Assembly (NCBI RefSeq): GCF_037095755.1
Contig: NZ_JBAWKJ010000001.1
Span: 871,001-935,000, forward strand
Direction: 5' to 3'
From: Sphingopyxis sp. CCNWLW2
GTDB taxonomy: Bacteria; Pseudomonadota; Alphaproteobacteria; Sphingomonadales; Sphingomonadaceae
DNA length: 64,000 nucleotides
Shown: positions 1 to 9,025 of the stretch, in pieces
Layout of the letters: every line of letters starts with the position of its first letter
How positions within the stretch are numbered: the first letter of the stretch is position 1
Notes under the pieces: model-generated
What the model saw: only the letters and a program-made list of their open reading frames with translations
Told to the model about the DNA's origin: nothing
The model's database searches: none
Position numbers and translations under genes: made by a program

Positions 1-431
1 TGACGCCGTTCATGCTCCACCCGGTCGACGCGATCGCGGGCGCGATCGTCAAATGCACCGGCCCCGACCGCTTCTTCCCGCTCGCCGACGCGACCTTCCT
101 CGAGCATGAAGCGTTCATCGCCGGTCCGTCGAAGCCGGCGCCGGGGATCGAAGAAGCGATGAAACTGCCCCCCGCGCAGCGCTTCGTCGCGCTCGCCAAG
201 GACTGGGGAATCGATCAATTCTATCAGCAGCGCGGCGTCCCCGCCGCGACGATCCAGCAGTGCCTTGCCAAGGTCGAAAATGTCGAGGCGATCGAAAAGG
301 GCACCAACGCCGGGGTCGAGAAATATCAGATCACCGGCACCCCGACCTTTGTCATCAACGGTCAGGTTGTCGAAGGCGTCGCCGCCTGGGGCCTGCTCCG
401 CGACCGCCTGCGTACGATGGGCGCACGCTGA
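1..431 (+). CDS. DsbA-family thiol oxidoreductase, 5'-truncated by the window edge
   Basis: The reading frame enters from the left edge (codons from base 3) and stops with TGA at 429-431, so about 142 codons of the C-terminal part are visible; the in-frame ATG at 12 is internal. The visible part fits the DsbA-like thioredoxin fold: a helical stretch, then TGTPTFVING carrying the cis-proline that faces the active-site cysteines, then a short terminal helix. The CXXC pair lies outside the window. Such proteins act in the envelope on substrate cysteines. It lies 135 bases upstream of smc on the same strand. The family call is fairly firm; whether it is an oxidase or an isomerase cannot be decided. 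Confidence 0.8.
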   Translation, partial: TPFMLHPVDAIAGAIVKCTGPDRFFPLADATFLEHEAFIAGPSKPAPGIEEAMKLPPAQRFVALAKDWGIDQFYQQRGVPAATIQQCLAKVENVEAIEKGTNAGVEKYQITGTPTFVINGQVVEGVAAWGLLRDRLRTMGAR

Positions 432-566
432 TCCGAATTTGCCGGGGGTAGGGTTAACCCTACCCCCTTGCGACTCCCCCCGCCGCGCGGCATGACGGCT
501 GCATGGGGGATATGTGACGACAAGGTTGCACCAGCTCCGATTCGATGAGCTGCACGGGGTTATCCC

Positions 567-3500
567 GTGCAGATAAAGCGGCTGCGCCTGACTGGTTTCA
601 AAAGCTTCGTCGAACCCACCGAACTCCGCATCGAACCCGGGCTGACCGGCGTCGTCGGCCCCAACGGTTGCGGCAAGTCGAACCTGCTCGAAGCGATCCG
701 CTGGGTGATGGGCGAATCCAGCCCCAAATCGATGCGCGGCGGCGGGATGGAGGATGTGATTTTCGCCGGCACCTCGACGCGCCCGGCGCGCGATTTTGCC
801 GAAGTCGCGCTCCATTGCGATACCGAGGGCGCGCTCGTCGCGGGTCTCTCGGACTCGAGCGACGGTGACGATCTCGAGGTCATCCGCCGCATCGAGCGCG
901 GCGCGGGCAGCGCTTATCGCGCCAACGGCCGCGACGTGCGCGCGAAGGACGTCGCGCTGATCTTCGCCGACGCCGCGACCGGCGCACACAGCCCCGCGCT
1001 CGTCAGCCAGGGCAAGATCGCGAACGTCATCGCCGCCAAGCCGACCGATCGCCGCGCGATGCTCGAGGAAGCCGCGGGCATTGCCGGGCTCCACGTGCGC
1101 CGCAAGGACGCCGAGCAAAAGCTGCGCGCGACCGAAACCAACCTAACGCGCCTTTCCGAAATCGTCGCCGACATGGAGGTGCGCGCGAACGCGCTACGCC
1201 GGCAGGCGCGCGCGGCGGAAAAGTACAAGAAACTCTCCGACGATATCCGCATATACGAGGGGCGCCTGATCTATGCGCGCTGGCGCGACGCCGCCGCCGC
1301 GGCCGATCAGGCGCGGCGCGATGCCGACGCGGCCGAGGCGGCGGTCAAGACCGCACAGGACGAACTTGAAACCATATCGAAGGCGCAGACCGAGGTCGCA
1401 ACGCGCGTCGCCGCGGCGCGCAGCGACGCACAGGCACAGCGCGACGCGCTCGCCGAGGCGACCGCAACGCAGGTGCGCTTGCAGGGCGAGGAGCGCGCGG
1501 CGCTCCAGCGGCTCGACGATCTGGCGACGCAGCAACGGCGCATCGCCGACGACCGCGCGCACGAAGGCGAACTCGCGCGCGAAGCCCATGCGGCGCTAAC
1601 CGCACTCGACGCCGAGACGAGATCGCTGGCGCAGGAAATCGCCGGGCACGATGCGGGCAAGGCCGCGCTCGCCGATGCCAGTCTTGCCGCGCAGACGCGC
1701 CTCCGCGACGCCGAAGTGGCGCTGGCACAGGCGCGCGCCAAGGCAGCGAGCGAAGCCGCCGACCGCCGTATCGCCGTATCGGCCCGCGACAGCGCCGAAG
1801 CTGCCGTACGCCGAGTTGCCAATGACAAGGCGCGCGTCAACGCCGAGGTCGCCGCGCTCGGCGACAGCGCCGCGCTCGCCGCGACGCTCGCTGACAGCAC
1901 GAAGGCAGCCGAGGCCGCGGAGGCCGCGATCGCCGCCGCCGAAAACGCGCTGCAGGAAGCCGAGGCCGATCGCGAGGCGACCGCCGCGGACCTTGCAGGC
2001 ATCGAGGCGGGCCTCGCCGAAGCGCGCGCCGCGCTCGCCGCGCTCGAAGGCGAGGCGTCGACGCTCGAACGCGCGCTCGCCGCGGCGCGCAGCGATGCCG
2101 ACCGCATTCTCGACCAGCTCCGCGTCGCGCCGGGCTATGAAGCCGCGCTCGCCGCCGCGCTCGGTGACGACCTCGACGCCGGGACGGACAAGGACGCCGC
2201 GCGCAGCTGGGGCGGCGCCGATGCCGCGAAAAGCGATCCCGCGCTGCCCGCCAGCACCAAGCCACTCGCCGAATTTGTGAAGGCCCCCACCGCGCTCGCA
2301 CGCCGCCTCGCTCAGGTCGCAGTAACCGAGGCGGACGGCGGCCAGCCGCTCGCGGTCGGCCAGCGCCTCGTCACCACTGATGGCGTGATGCGCCGCTGGG
2401 ACGGGTTCGTCACGCGCGGCGACGGCGCGACCGCGACCGAACGGCTGCAACGCCAGAACCGCCTCGACGAACTCGCCGCGCAGCGCCCGCAGGTCGAACT
2501 CGGGGTGCAGGACCTGCGCGACCGGCGCGATGCCGCCGCCGCAAAGGCGTCCGACCTGACCGCCGCCGCGGCAGCCGCGCGCAAGGCGCTCGCGCAGGCC
2601 GACGAGGTGCGGCGTAGCGCGCTGCGCGCCGCCGATCAGGCGCAGGCCGCGATCGACCGCCACCGCGACGCCGCGGCGCTGTTCGACCGCCGCCTCGCCG
2701 AAATCGCCGAAGCTGCGAAGGACGCCGCCGAGCAGCTCGCGGTGCAGGAAGCCGCGCTCGCCGCGCTGCCCGACGACAGCATCGCGCGCGCAGCGCTCGA
2801 AGCCGAGGAGCAGACCGCAGAACGGGCGCGCGCCGACGCCAATGCCGCGCGCGATGCGCTGGCAGCGCACGAACGCACGCTTGCCAGCCTGAGCGAACGG
2901 CAAGCGGTCGTCAGCGCCGAGATCAAGAGCTGGAAGGCGCGCGCGGGCGAGGCCGCTCGCCGCGTGACCGAAATGGACAAGCGCGCCGAGGCGCTGGCCG
3001 CCGAAGCCGCGAAGCTCGCCGACCTCCCCGCCAAACTCGCGCAGCAGCGCGCCGCCGCCGAAGCACAGCAGGCCGAGCTGCGCGAAAAGGTCGCCGCGGC
3101 CGAAGCGCAGGAACGCGCCGCCGAGGCCGCGCTGCGCGAGGCCGAAACCGCGCTGAATGCGATCCGCGAGCGCGTCGCCGCCGCGCGCGAAACGCGTGCC
3201 GGCGCGATCGCCCGCTCCGAAAACGCCGAACTCCGCCGCATCGAGATGGGCCGCCTGTCGGGCGAACGCTTCGAATGCCCGCCGCCGCTGCTGCCGCAAA
3301 AGGCCGGGTTCGAATCAAGCAGCGTCGGCGACGCCAATGCCGAATCGGCGCAGCACGACCGGCTCGTTGCCGACCGCGAACGGCTCGGCCCGGTGAACCT
3401 CGTCGCCGCCGACGAGCTCGCCGAACTCGACACCGAGCGCGAGAAGAACGCCGCCGAGATCGAGGAGCTGACGCAGGCGGTCCATCGCCTGCGCGGCTCG

Positions 3501-4010
3501 ATCGGCAATCTCAATCGCGAGGGCCGCGTCCGCCTGCTCGCGGCGTTCGAGGCGGTGAACCAGCATTTCCAGCGGCTGTTTACGACCCTGTTCAACGGCG
3601 GACAGGCGCATCTCGAACTCGTCGATTCGGACGATCCGCTCGAAGCCGGGCTCGAAATCATGGCGCAGCCGCCGGGCAAGCGCCTCGGCACGCTCACCTT
3701 GCTGTCGGGCGGCGAACAGGCGCTGACCGCCGTGGCGCTGATCTTCGGCCTGTTCCTGACCAACCCCGCGCCGATCTGCGTCCTCGACGAAGTCGACGCG
3801 CCGCTCGACGACGCGAATATCGAGCGTTTCTGCGACCTGCTCGACCGCATGGCGCGCGAAACGAACACACGTTACCTGATCGTCACGCACAATGCGGTGA
3901 CGATGGCGCGCATGCACCGCCTGTTCGGGGTGACGATGATCGAGCGCGGCGTCTCGCGCCTCGTCTCGGTCGACCTCGGCGGCGCCGAGGAACTGCTCGC
4001 GGCCGAGTAG
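567..4010 (+). CDS. smc: Chromosome segregation protein SMC
   Basis: A 1147-residue SMC ATPase, the core of the condensin-like complex that organises and segregates the chromosome with ScpA and ScpB. Start is GTG at 567, giving the standard N-terminus MQIKRLRLTGFKSF. Walker A GPNGCGKSN is at residues 31-39. Two long Ala/Glu/Arg-rich coiled-coil arms flank a hinge at roughly 500-640. The C-terminal head carries the LSGGE signature near 1046, Walker B ICVLDEVDAPLDD near 1070-1082, and the switch His in IVTHN near 1108. Length is normal. The arm region gives many long overlapping frames on both strands, caused by its GC-rich repetitive codons. It ends two bases from the convergent ubiA stop. scpA and scpB are not in the window. 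Confidence 0.97.
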   Translation: MQIKRLRLTGFKSFVEPTELRIEPGLTGVVGPNGCGKSNLLEAIRWVMGESSPKSMRGGGMEDVIFAGTSTRPARDFAEVALHCDTEGALVAGLSDSSDGDDLEVIRRIERGAGSAYRANGRDVRAKDVALIFADAATGAHSPALVSQGKIANVIAAKPTDRRAMLEEAAGIAGLHVRRKDAEQKLRATETNLTRLSEIVADMEVRANALRRQARAAEKYKKLSDDIRIYEGRLIYARWRDAAAAADQARRDADAAEAAVKTAQDELETISKAQTEVATRVAAARSDAQAQRDALAEATATQVRLQGEERAALQRLDDLATQQRRIADDRAHEGELAREAHAALTALDAETRSLAQEIAGHDAGKAALADASLAAQTRLRDAEVALAQARAKAASEAADRRIAVSARDSAEAAVRRVANDKARVNAEVAALGDSAALAATLADSTKAAEAAEAAIAAAENALQEAEADREATAADLAGIEAGLAEARAALAALEGEASTLERALAAARSDADRILDQLRVAPGYEAALAAALGDDLDAGTDKDAARSWGGADAAKSDPALPASTKPLAEFVKAPTALARRLAQVAVTEADGGQPLAVGQRLVTTDGVMRRWDGFVTRGDGATATERLQRQNRLDELAAQRPQVELGVQDLRDRRDAAAAKASDLTAAAAAARKALAQADEVRRSALRAADQAQAAIDRHRDAAALFDRRLAEIAEAAKDAAEQLAVQEAALAALPDDSIARAALEAEEQTAERARADANAARDALAAHERTLASLSERQAVVSAEIKSWKARAGEAARRVTEMDKRAEALAAEAAKLADLPAKLAQQRAAAEAQQAELREKVAAAEAQERAAEAALREAETALNAIRERVAAARETRAGAIARSENAELRRIEMGRLSGERFECPPPLLPQKAGFESSSVGDANAESAQHDRLVADRERLGPVNLVAADELAELDTEREKNAAEIEELTQAVHRLRGSIGNLNREGRVRLLAAFEAVNQHFQRLFTTLFNGGQAHLELVDSDDPLEAGLEIMAQPPGKRLGTLTLLSGGEQALTAVALIFGLFLTNPAPICVLDEVDAPLDDANIERFCDLLDRMARETNTRYLIVTHNAVTMARMHRLFGVTMIERGVSRLVSVDLGGAEELLAAE

Positions 4011-4012
4011 CT

Positions 4013-4921
4013 TTAGGGCGCCATTCCCACCACCAGCATCGCCGCGAACACCAGCAGCCCCGCGAACCGGTTGCTGCGGAACTTCGCCAGCGCATCCTCG
4101 CCGTTCGCCGGGTCGAGCGTGACGACCTGCCCCGTCAGATGCACCGCCGCGGGCAGCAGCGCGATCAGCACCAGCGGATCGGGCCGCACCGCCCATAGCG
4201 CGCCGCCCCAGCAGGCGAGCGCGAGCGCGTAGCATATCGCGACCCCGCCCCGCACATGACGCCCCATCGCGCGCGCGCTCGACTTCACGCCGATCAGCAT
4301 ATCATCCTCGATGTCCTGCAGCGCATAGATGGTGTCATATCCGATCACCCACGCGATACAGCCGGCATAGAGCAGCGGCAGCGCAGCGCCCTCAGCCCCG
4401 CCCACCGCGACCCACGCGACGAGCGCGCCCCAGCTGAACACCAGCCCCAGCCACGCCTGCGGCCACCAGGTGATCCGCTTCATAAAGGGATAGCCCGCGA
4501 CGAGGATCAGGCTGCCGAGCGCGACGATCTGCGCCGGGCGCGGCAATTGCAGCAGCACAAGCAGGCCGACGAGCGATAGCAGCGCCGTCCACAGCAGCGC
4601 GTTCCGAACCGACACCGCGCCGCTCGCGACCGGGCGCGACGCCGTCCGCGCCACTTTCGCGTCGAGGTCGCGGTCGACGATATCATTATAGACGCATCCC
4701 GCCCCGCGCATCGCGATCGCGCCGATCAGCATCCACAGGAACAAGGGCCAGTGGCTGACCGCGCCGCCGCCGAGCGCAAGCGCCCACGCGCAGGGCCAAT
4801 AGAGCAGCCACCAGCCGATCGGCCGGTCGAACCGCGCGAGCAGCGCATAGGGCCGCGCCGCGGAGGGCAGCAGGGCGACGAAACCGCGAAGCTGGCTATC
4901 GGGAGGATGGGTGGCAGTCAT
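4013..4921 (-). CDS. ubiA: 4-hydroxybenzoate polyprenyltransferase UbiA
   Basis: A 302-residue integral membrane prenyltransferase that attaches the polyprenyl tail to 4-hydroxybenzoate in ubiquinone synthesis. The two aspartate-rich magnesium/diphosphate motifs are clear: NDIVDRDLD at residues 79-87 and YDTIYALQDIEDD at 195-207, within a series of hydrophobic helices. ATG start is at 4921. It is convergent with smc. ubiE and ubiB are elsewhere in the window, so the ubiquinone genes are dispersed. No gene is visible in the 159 bases upstream, between this gene and the tadE-like genes. Confidence 0.95.
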   Translation of the reverse strand: MTATHPPDSQLRGFVALLPSAARPYALLARFDRPIGWWLLYWPCAWALALGGGAVSHWPLFLWMLIGAIAMRGAGCVYNDIVDRDLDAKVARTASRPVASGAVSVRNALLWTALLSLVGLLVLLQLPRPAQIVALGSLILVAGYPFMKRITWWPQAWLGLVFSWGALVAWVAVGGAEGAALPLLYAGCIAWVIGYDTIYALQDIEDDMLIGVKSSARAMGRHVRGGVAICYALALACWGGALWAVRPDPLVLIALLPAAVHLTGQVVTLDPANGEDALAKFRSNRFAGLLVFAAMLVVGMAP

Positions 4922-5080
4922 CGATGCGCGGGCGATAGCATGCGGAGCGGCATCGACAAATGGGATATGGTTGGCTGGTCCACTTCGGCCCGATGCGCTG
5001 GATCGGGAAAGGGCGCGCCCCCACTGCGGCCATCACGACGTCGGCATGGTGAGCCATCCCCGGGCGCATCGAGCGCCCGT

Positions 5081-5764
5081 CTATGCCGGGACGGGGCAGG
5101 TTGCGGTGGCCACGCCGCTTGAGGGAGAAACGCCGTTCGTCAGATTGCGGTTCTCGCGGATATTGAACGCCGCGGTCATATGGATCCTTCGCGGACCGAG
5201 CCAGACACCGAAAACCAACGGCTGATAGTCATAAACGATTTCGACGAACATGATCGCCGATCCGGGTGGAGCGGCAATTTGTCTGCCCTGCGGCCCCATG
5301 CCGGCGATGGTCGGTTTGCCAACCGCGCCATCGCCTTCCGCGCCAAAGGTTGACGCAACCGAAAGGTCACCGAAACAGCGCTGCCAGTGCAGCCACTGGC
5401 CGCCGTTCGCATTGCGCTCGAGGCTGGACAGGATGATTCGTCCGTGCCGTTTGAAATCGAGCCTGCCCGACTGCTTTTCCGCGCCAATGAAAACTTCCTG
5501 GATATCGGCCTCGGAAACGGTTGGCACGGTCAGGCTGGTACCCGACGCCATGCGCGAGGCATTATCGGCGGTGTTCAGAGCAAGTTGGCTGACGTGCGTG
5601 TGCGCCAACGCCAAATTGGCGAGTTCCAGCCCGCCAAAGCCAAGCACGGCGAAAAACGGAATGCACGCTGCCATTTCGATGATCACCGTCGCGCGCCGGT
5701 CGCGCAGCAGACCCGCCGATTTGACGAGCAAACGAATTGGGGTGACAGATTTCAGGAGACGCAT
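5081..5764 (-). CDS. TadE-like pseudopilin / pilus assembly protein
   Basis: A 227-residue protein with a basic N-terminus (a DRRAT segment) followed by one hydrophobic helix (about residues 28-50) with the TadE-style glutamate in VIIEMAACIPFF; the rest is extracytoplasmic. TadE-family proteins are minor pseudopilins of the Tad/Flp pilus system. The start is set at the ATG at 5764 because the frame upstream of it is the tail of the preceding gene (13-base overlap), although an open frame continues to 5863. Last gene of a three-gene minus-strand set with the TadE-like gene 5752-6360 and the TadG-like gene 6357-7982. Partner pilus genes are not in the window. Confidence 0.75.
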   Translation of the reverse strand: MRLLKSVTPIRLLVKSAGLLRDRRATVIIEMAACIPFFAVLGFGGLELANLALAHTHVSQLALNTADNASRMASGTSLTVPTVSEADIQEVFIGAEKQSGRLDFKRHGRIILSSLERNANGGQWLHWQRCFGDLSVASTFGAEGDGAVGKPTIAGMGPQGRQIAAPPGSAIMFVEIVYDYQPLVFGVWLGPRRIHMTAAFNIRENRNLTNGVSPSSGVATATCPVPA

Positions 5765-6360
5765 ACCCGTTTCCTTGTTGCTGCTACGGTCGCATAGGGC
5801 TGGTTGCGCAGCACTGTCGACGATGTCAGCGTCATCTGCTGCGACTGACCGAGGATCTTCCAAACCGGAAGGATGCGCTCGATCTTCGCTGTCGCGGTAT
5901 ACAGCACGACGTCGCTTGCGCCGCCGTTACCGCTCCGACCTTGGTCCTGATTATCCCAGCTATTGTTGCCGTTCATGTCGTCGAAACATTCGCCCTTGTC
6001 CGCTTTGCCGTTATTATTCGAATCCTCCAGCGCCTCGCGCTGGCCGACACCCGAAAAGTCCTGATACGCTTTACGGCTGAATTCCAGGCTGGCGTTGCCG
6101 ATCACGTCTTTGACCTTGTCGCGCACGGCGTCATCGAGCAGTTTCTGTTTGTCTGCGGTAGCGTTGCCCTCAAGCGTCGACAGGCGCGAGGCGTCGCCGA
6201 CGGCGCCTTGCAGCACCTGCTGCGCGTACATTTGCCAGCTATAGTCGAAAATCCCCATGACCAGCAGCAGAAACATCGGTGCGGTCAGAGCAAATTCGGT
6301 GATCGCGGTGCCCCGGCGATCGTGGCGCATGCGGCGGACGAAAGGAATGAATCGGATCAT
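5752..6360 (-). CDS. TadE-like pseudopilin / pilus assembly protein
   Basis: A 202-residue protein with the canonical TadE start: basic residues ending in HDRRGTAITEFALTAP and a transmembrane helix at about residues 20-42. The conserved glutamate of TxxEF resembles the pseudopilin processing and assembly signal. The extracytoplasmic part contains an Asp/Asn-rich stretch (residues about 120-145, NNNGKADKGE and NGNNSWDNQDQ) that could bind calcium. Start ATG 6360 overlaps the TGA of the tadG-like gene upstream (ATGA), so translation is probably coupled. The open frame reaching 6546 is the antisense shadow of that gene and is not used. Confidence 0.82.
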   Translation of the reverse strand: MIRFIPFVRRMRHDRRGTAITEFALTAPMFLLLVMGIFDYSWQMYAQQVLQGAVGDASRLSTLEGNATADKQKLLDDAVRDKVKDVIGNASLEFSRKAYQDFSGVGQREALEDSNNNGKADKGECFDDMNGNNSWDNQDQGRSGNGGASDVVLYTATAKIERILPVWKILGQSQQMTLTSSTVLRNQPYATVAATRKRVCVS

Positions 6361-7982
6361 TTCGACAACCTCAGCTTGGAAATCTGTCCAGCGATCTGCG
6401 TGAAGATCGTCGAGAGTGTTGCGCTGTCCGGCGCCTTGTACGCCGCACCCGAAGACGCGCAATAATCGAGCGGTCCATAATCGTCGACGCTGGTGCTGAA
6501 CGCGATCACCCAGATGGTGATACCTTCGGCTTTCGCGGCATCGCACAACAGCTTCAACCGATTGTTATGACGCGCGATCGATGCATTCTTGTCCGACCCG
6601 CCGATGCGCGGAATCGCCTGCTCCATTCCCTGATGCGAATAATAGTCGCGCGGCGTATTCATATCGCCGTCGGTCATGAAGATGATATGACGCCCGACCG
6701 TCTGCTCGTCGGTGCGAACATTGTCCGCTTTGAACAACCCGTTCGGCGAGATCAATCGTGTCCCCCATACCATGCCGGCATCATGATAGGTATAACCGAC
6801 GGCATGGAGGTTATCGATCTTCTCCCCATACACCGAGATGTTGGCCTCGTTCCGCGCGCTTCCCTGTTTCATGATCTCCAGGTTCATCGCTTCGGAAGTC
6901 GTGCATTGGGCGTAACTGCTTGGGGTATTGCCGATGCTGTTGTTGTTGCTTGTCGTGGTACTCGACCCTGTCCCCGAGCGGGTCCACGCCAGCGTCGGCA
7001 GATAGAGTTTCCACTTGGTGCTATCCCGCGCGTCGGGGACCATGTTGACGTTCAAATCAAAGGCGTCGGCAGGGATCGTCGTTGTCGTAGCCGTGACGGC
7101 CGTGGTGTAGGTGTAACGTTCCATAACGCAGCCGCCCCATGTGGCGCTTTGCGTTCCGCTTTGGTTGATGCCGGTGAACCCGCTCGTGTTGCCCCCCACG
7201 GCGACGCCCGCCACATTGAAGTCGCGATCCTCAAGCGTGTACCGGTTGGCGGCGCCGGGCTTGTTCCACGTCCGTGACGGGATCCTCACCGTGTCCGAAA
7301 TCCAGCTCGCATTCTTCTTTTTCAGGATTCTTCCGACATTGGCCGCCCCCCCATAGGGGACCATGCCAACACGAAGCGTTCCTTCATTGCTGCTGGTCGA
7401 CAGCAGGGTATCGAGGAATATGCGAGCTCCGCTTTTGAGACCCGCGAGGCGCGAGCTCGCCACCGGCGCCACGTTGTCGTTGTGGGGATACCAGGTCATC
7501 GACGTCGTAATATCGAGCACCAGCATCACGTCGACGTTCGCGATTTCCAGCTTGGCGCCGCAATTTGCGGTCAGGTTGAACGCGTCGAAGCCGAACATAT
7601 ACATTATTTGGGCCGGGAGCCGGGTCGACGCCGTGCCGGCGACTTCCGAACCCGCCGGCACCCATGACGAGGAAAACGCGACGTTCTGGCTGCCGTATAG
7701 GCCGGCGGGATAATTGAACGCGAACATGTTGCTCGCCTCGGTCTTCGCGGCGTCGCTATAGGTCGATCCGCTCATATAGCGGCGGCCCGCCAGCACCCCG
7801 GCGTCGCAGGCCTGTTGCAGGCGAAGCTGCGCCATATAGCCGCGGCCGATGTCGATCGCCGACCCGACGATGCCGATCACCGGAACAATCGCGGCCGCCG
7901 TCAGCATCAGGGCATTGCCGCGCCGGTCGCGCAAAAGCTTTGTGGCGCCGAGCCGCAGCCGGCTGAATACGGTCCCTCGCAT
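6357..7982 (-). CDS. TadG-like pilus assembly protein with von Willebrand A domain
   Basis: A 541-residue protein. Its N-terminus has the TadG pattern: a DRRGNALMLTAAAIVPVIG segment with a single transmembrane helix (residues about 25-45), followed by IDIGRGYMAQLRLQQACDA. A von Willebrand A domain begins near residue 150, with the MIDAS motif DITTS (D157, T159, S161) and a later TDG in IFMTDGD near residue 440. It is predicted to be anchored in the inner membrane with the vWA part outside. First gene of the minus-strand trio with two TadE-like proteins. In known tad loci TadG and TadE are minor components, and here they stand apart from the secretion ATPase and secretin genes. Confidence 0.82.
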   Translation of the reverse strand: MRGTVFSRLRLGATKLLRDRRGNALMLTAAAIVPVIGIVGSAIDIGRGYMAQLRLQQACDAGVLAGRRYMSGSTYSDAAKTEASNMFAFNYPAGLYGSQNVAFSSSWVPAGSEVAGTASTRLPAQIMYMFGFDAFNLTANCGAKLEIANVDVMLVLDITTSMTWYPHNDNVAPVASSRLAGLKSGARIFLDTLLSTSSNEGTLRVGMVPYGGAANVGRILKKKNASWISDTVRIPSRTWNKPGAANRYTLEDRDFNVAGVAVGGNTSGFTGINQSGTQSATWGGCVMERYTYTTAVTATTTTIPADAFDLNVNMVPDARDSTKWKLYLPTLAWTRSGTGSSTTTSNNNSIGNTPSSYAQCTTSEAMNLEIMKQGSARNEANISVYGEKIDNLHAVGYTYHDAGMVWGTRLISPNGLFKADNVRTDEQTVGRHIIFMTDGDMNTPRDYYSHQGMEQAIPRIGGSDKNASIARHNNRLKLLCDAAKAEGITIWVIAFSTSVDDYGPLDYCASSGAAYKAPDSATLSTIFTQIAGQISKLRLSK

Positions 7983-8186
7983 GGCCTAACCCCTCTTCGC
8001 CCCGCGACGCCCCCCCACTAAATTGGGCCGCTGGCATCCTCGCACCTAGGGGAGGACTGCTTACCAAAATGCTAATCGGGGGCGGGTCGACCGGTCCGGA
8101 ACGGCGGTTTTGACCCGGACCGGGACAGGCTGCATCACCTCACGGCAAAGGATGCACAAAATATCGCCTTCTGTTATCGGCCTCCC

Positions 8187-8936
8187 ATGCCCGCGACTCC
8201 TGCCTGGCCGCCCGCCAGCACACCCCGCCTGTTTGTCGATTTGCCGCTGGGGCCCGACGCCGCCCCCATGATCGACGGTCCCGCCGCGCATTATCTGCTC
8301 AATGTGATGCGGATGAAGGCGGGCGATCCGATCCTGCTGTTCGACAATATCAGCGGCGAATGGCTCGCGGTCGTTGCCGATACCGCGAAACGCTCGCTGA
8401 CGCTGCGCATCGAGCGGCAGGTCCGCGAGATCGAGCAAGTGCCCGACCTCTGGTTGTGCTTCGCGCCGGTCAAGAAGGCGCGGCTCGACTGGATCATCGA
8501 AAAGGCGACCGAGCTCGGCGTCAGCCGCCTGCAGCCGGTCATCACCGAACGCACGATCGTCGAGCGCGTCAAGCGCGAGCGGCTCGAGGCGCAGATCGTC
8601 GAAGCGTGCGAACAATGCGGGCGCACCGCGCTTCCGACGCTCGCAGAGCCCGTCAAACTGCCCCAACTCCTGAAGGAATGGCCCGCCGGGCGCGCGCTGC
8701 TGTTCGCCGACGAAGCCGGCGGCGCGCCGCTGGCCAGCATCGACGCCCCAGCGCCAGCGGCGATCCTCACCGGCCCCGAAGGCGGCTTTACCGCGCGCGA
8801 GCGCGAGCTTCTGATCGGCCATCCCGCTGTCCGCCGCATCGCGCTCGGCCCCCGCATCCTGCGCGCCGAAACCGCGGCGATCGCCGCCGTCGGCATCTGG
8901 ATGGCGCAAAATGGCGATTGGTCGGCGGGCGTCTGA
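8187..8936 (+). CDS. rsmE: 16S rRNA (uracil-1498-N3)-methyltransferase RsmE
   Basis: A 249-residue SPOUT-class methyltransferase that methylates U1498 of 16S rRNA using S-adenosylmethionine. An N-terminal PUA-like RNA-binding part (about 1-80) is followed by the knotted domain with EKATELGVSRLQPV at 106-118, EACEQCGR at 139-146, the SAM-binding turn LTGPEGGFT at 194-202, and the terminal knot LGPRILRAETAA at 220-231. Length is typical. It is divergent from the tadG-like gene across a 204-base intergenic region that must hold both promoters. No clear Shine-Dalgarno sequence is visible before the ATG. Confidence 0.95.
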   Translation: MPATPAWPPASTPRLFVDLPLGPDAAPMIDGPAAHYLLNVMRMKAGDPILLFDNISGEWLAVVADTAKRSLTLRIERQVREIEQVPDLWLCFAPVKKARLDWIIEKATELGVSRLQPVITERTIVERVKRERLEAQIVEACEQCGRTALPTLAEPVKLPQLLKEWPAGRALLFADEAGGAPLASIDAPAPAAILTGPEGGFTARERELLIGHPAVRRIALGPRILRAETAAIAAVGIWMAQNGDWSAGV

Positions 8937-9025
8937 GCCCCCAATCTGTCCCGTTGCCGCACAGAAACGTAACCAGGTCGCCGATTTTAACCCGATATTA
9001 GCTATGTGCGAGCCATAGCGGCGCC

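Noticed and set aside
1194..3299. Several long minus-strand frames across smc, up to 567 codons
   Set aside because: They mirror the GC-rich, Ala/Arg/Glu-repetitive coiled-coil codons of smc, have low-complexity translations, and no start signals or homology-like motifs.
8088..8126. Inverted repeat CCGGTCCGG/CCGGACCGG between the tadG-like gene and rsmE
   Set aside because: Only nine clean base pairs and a single occurrence noticed; could be a hairpin or operator, but the evidence is too weak for a feature.
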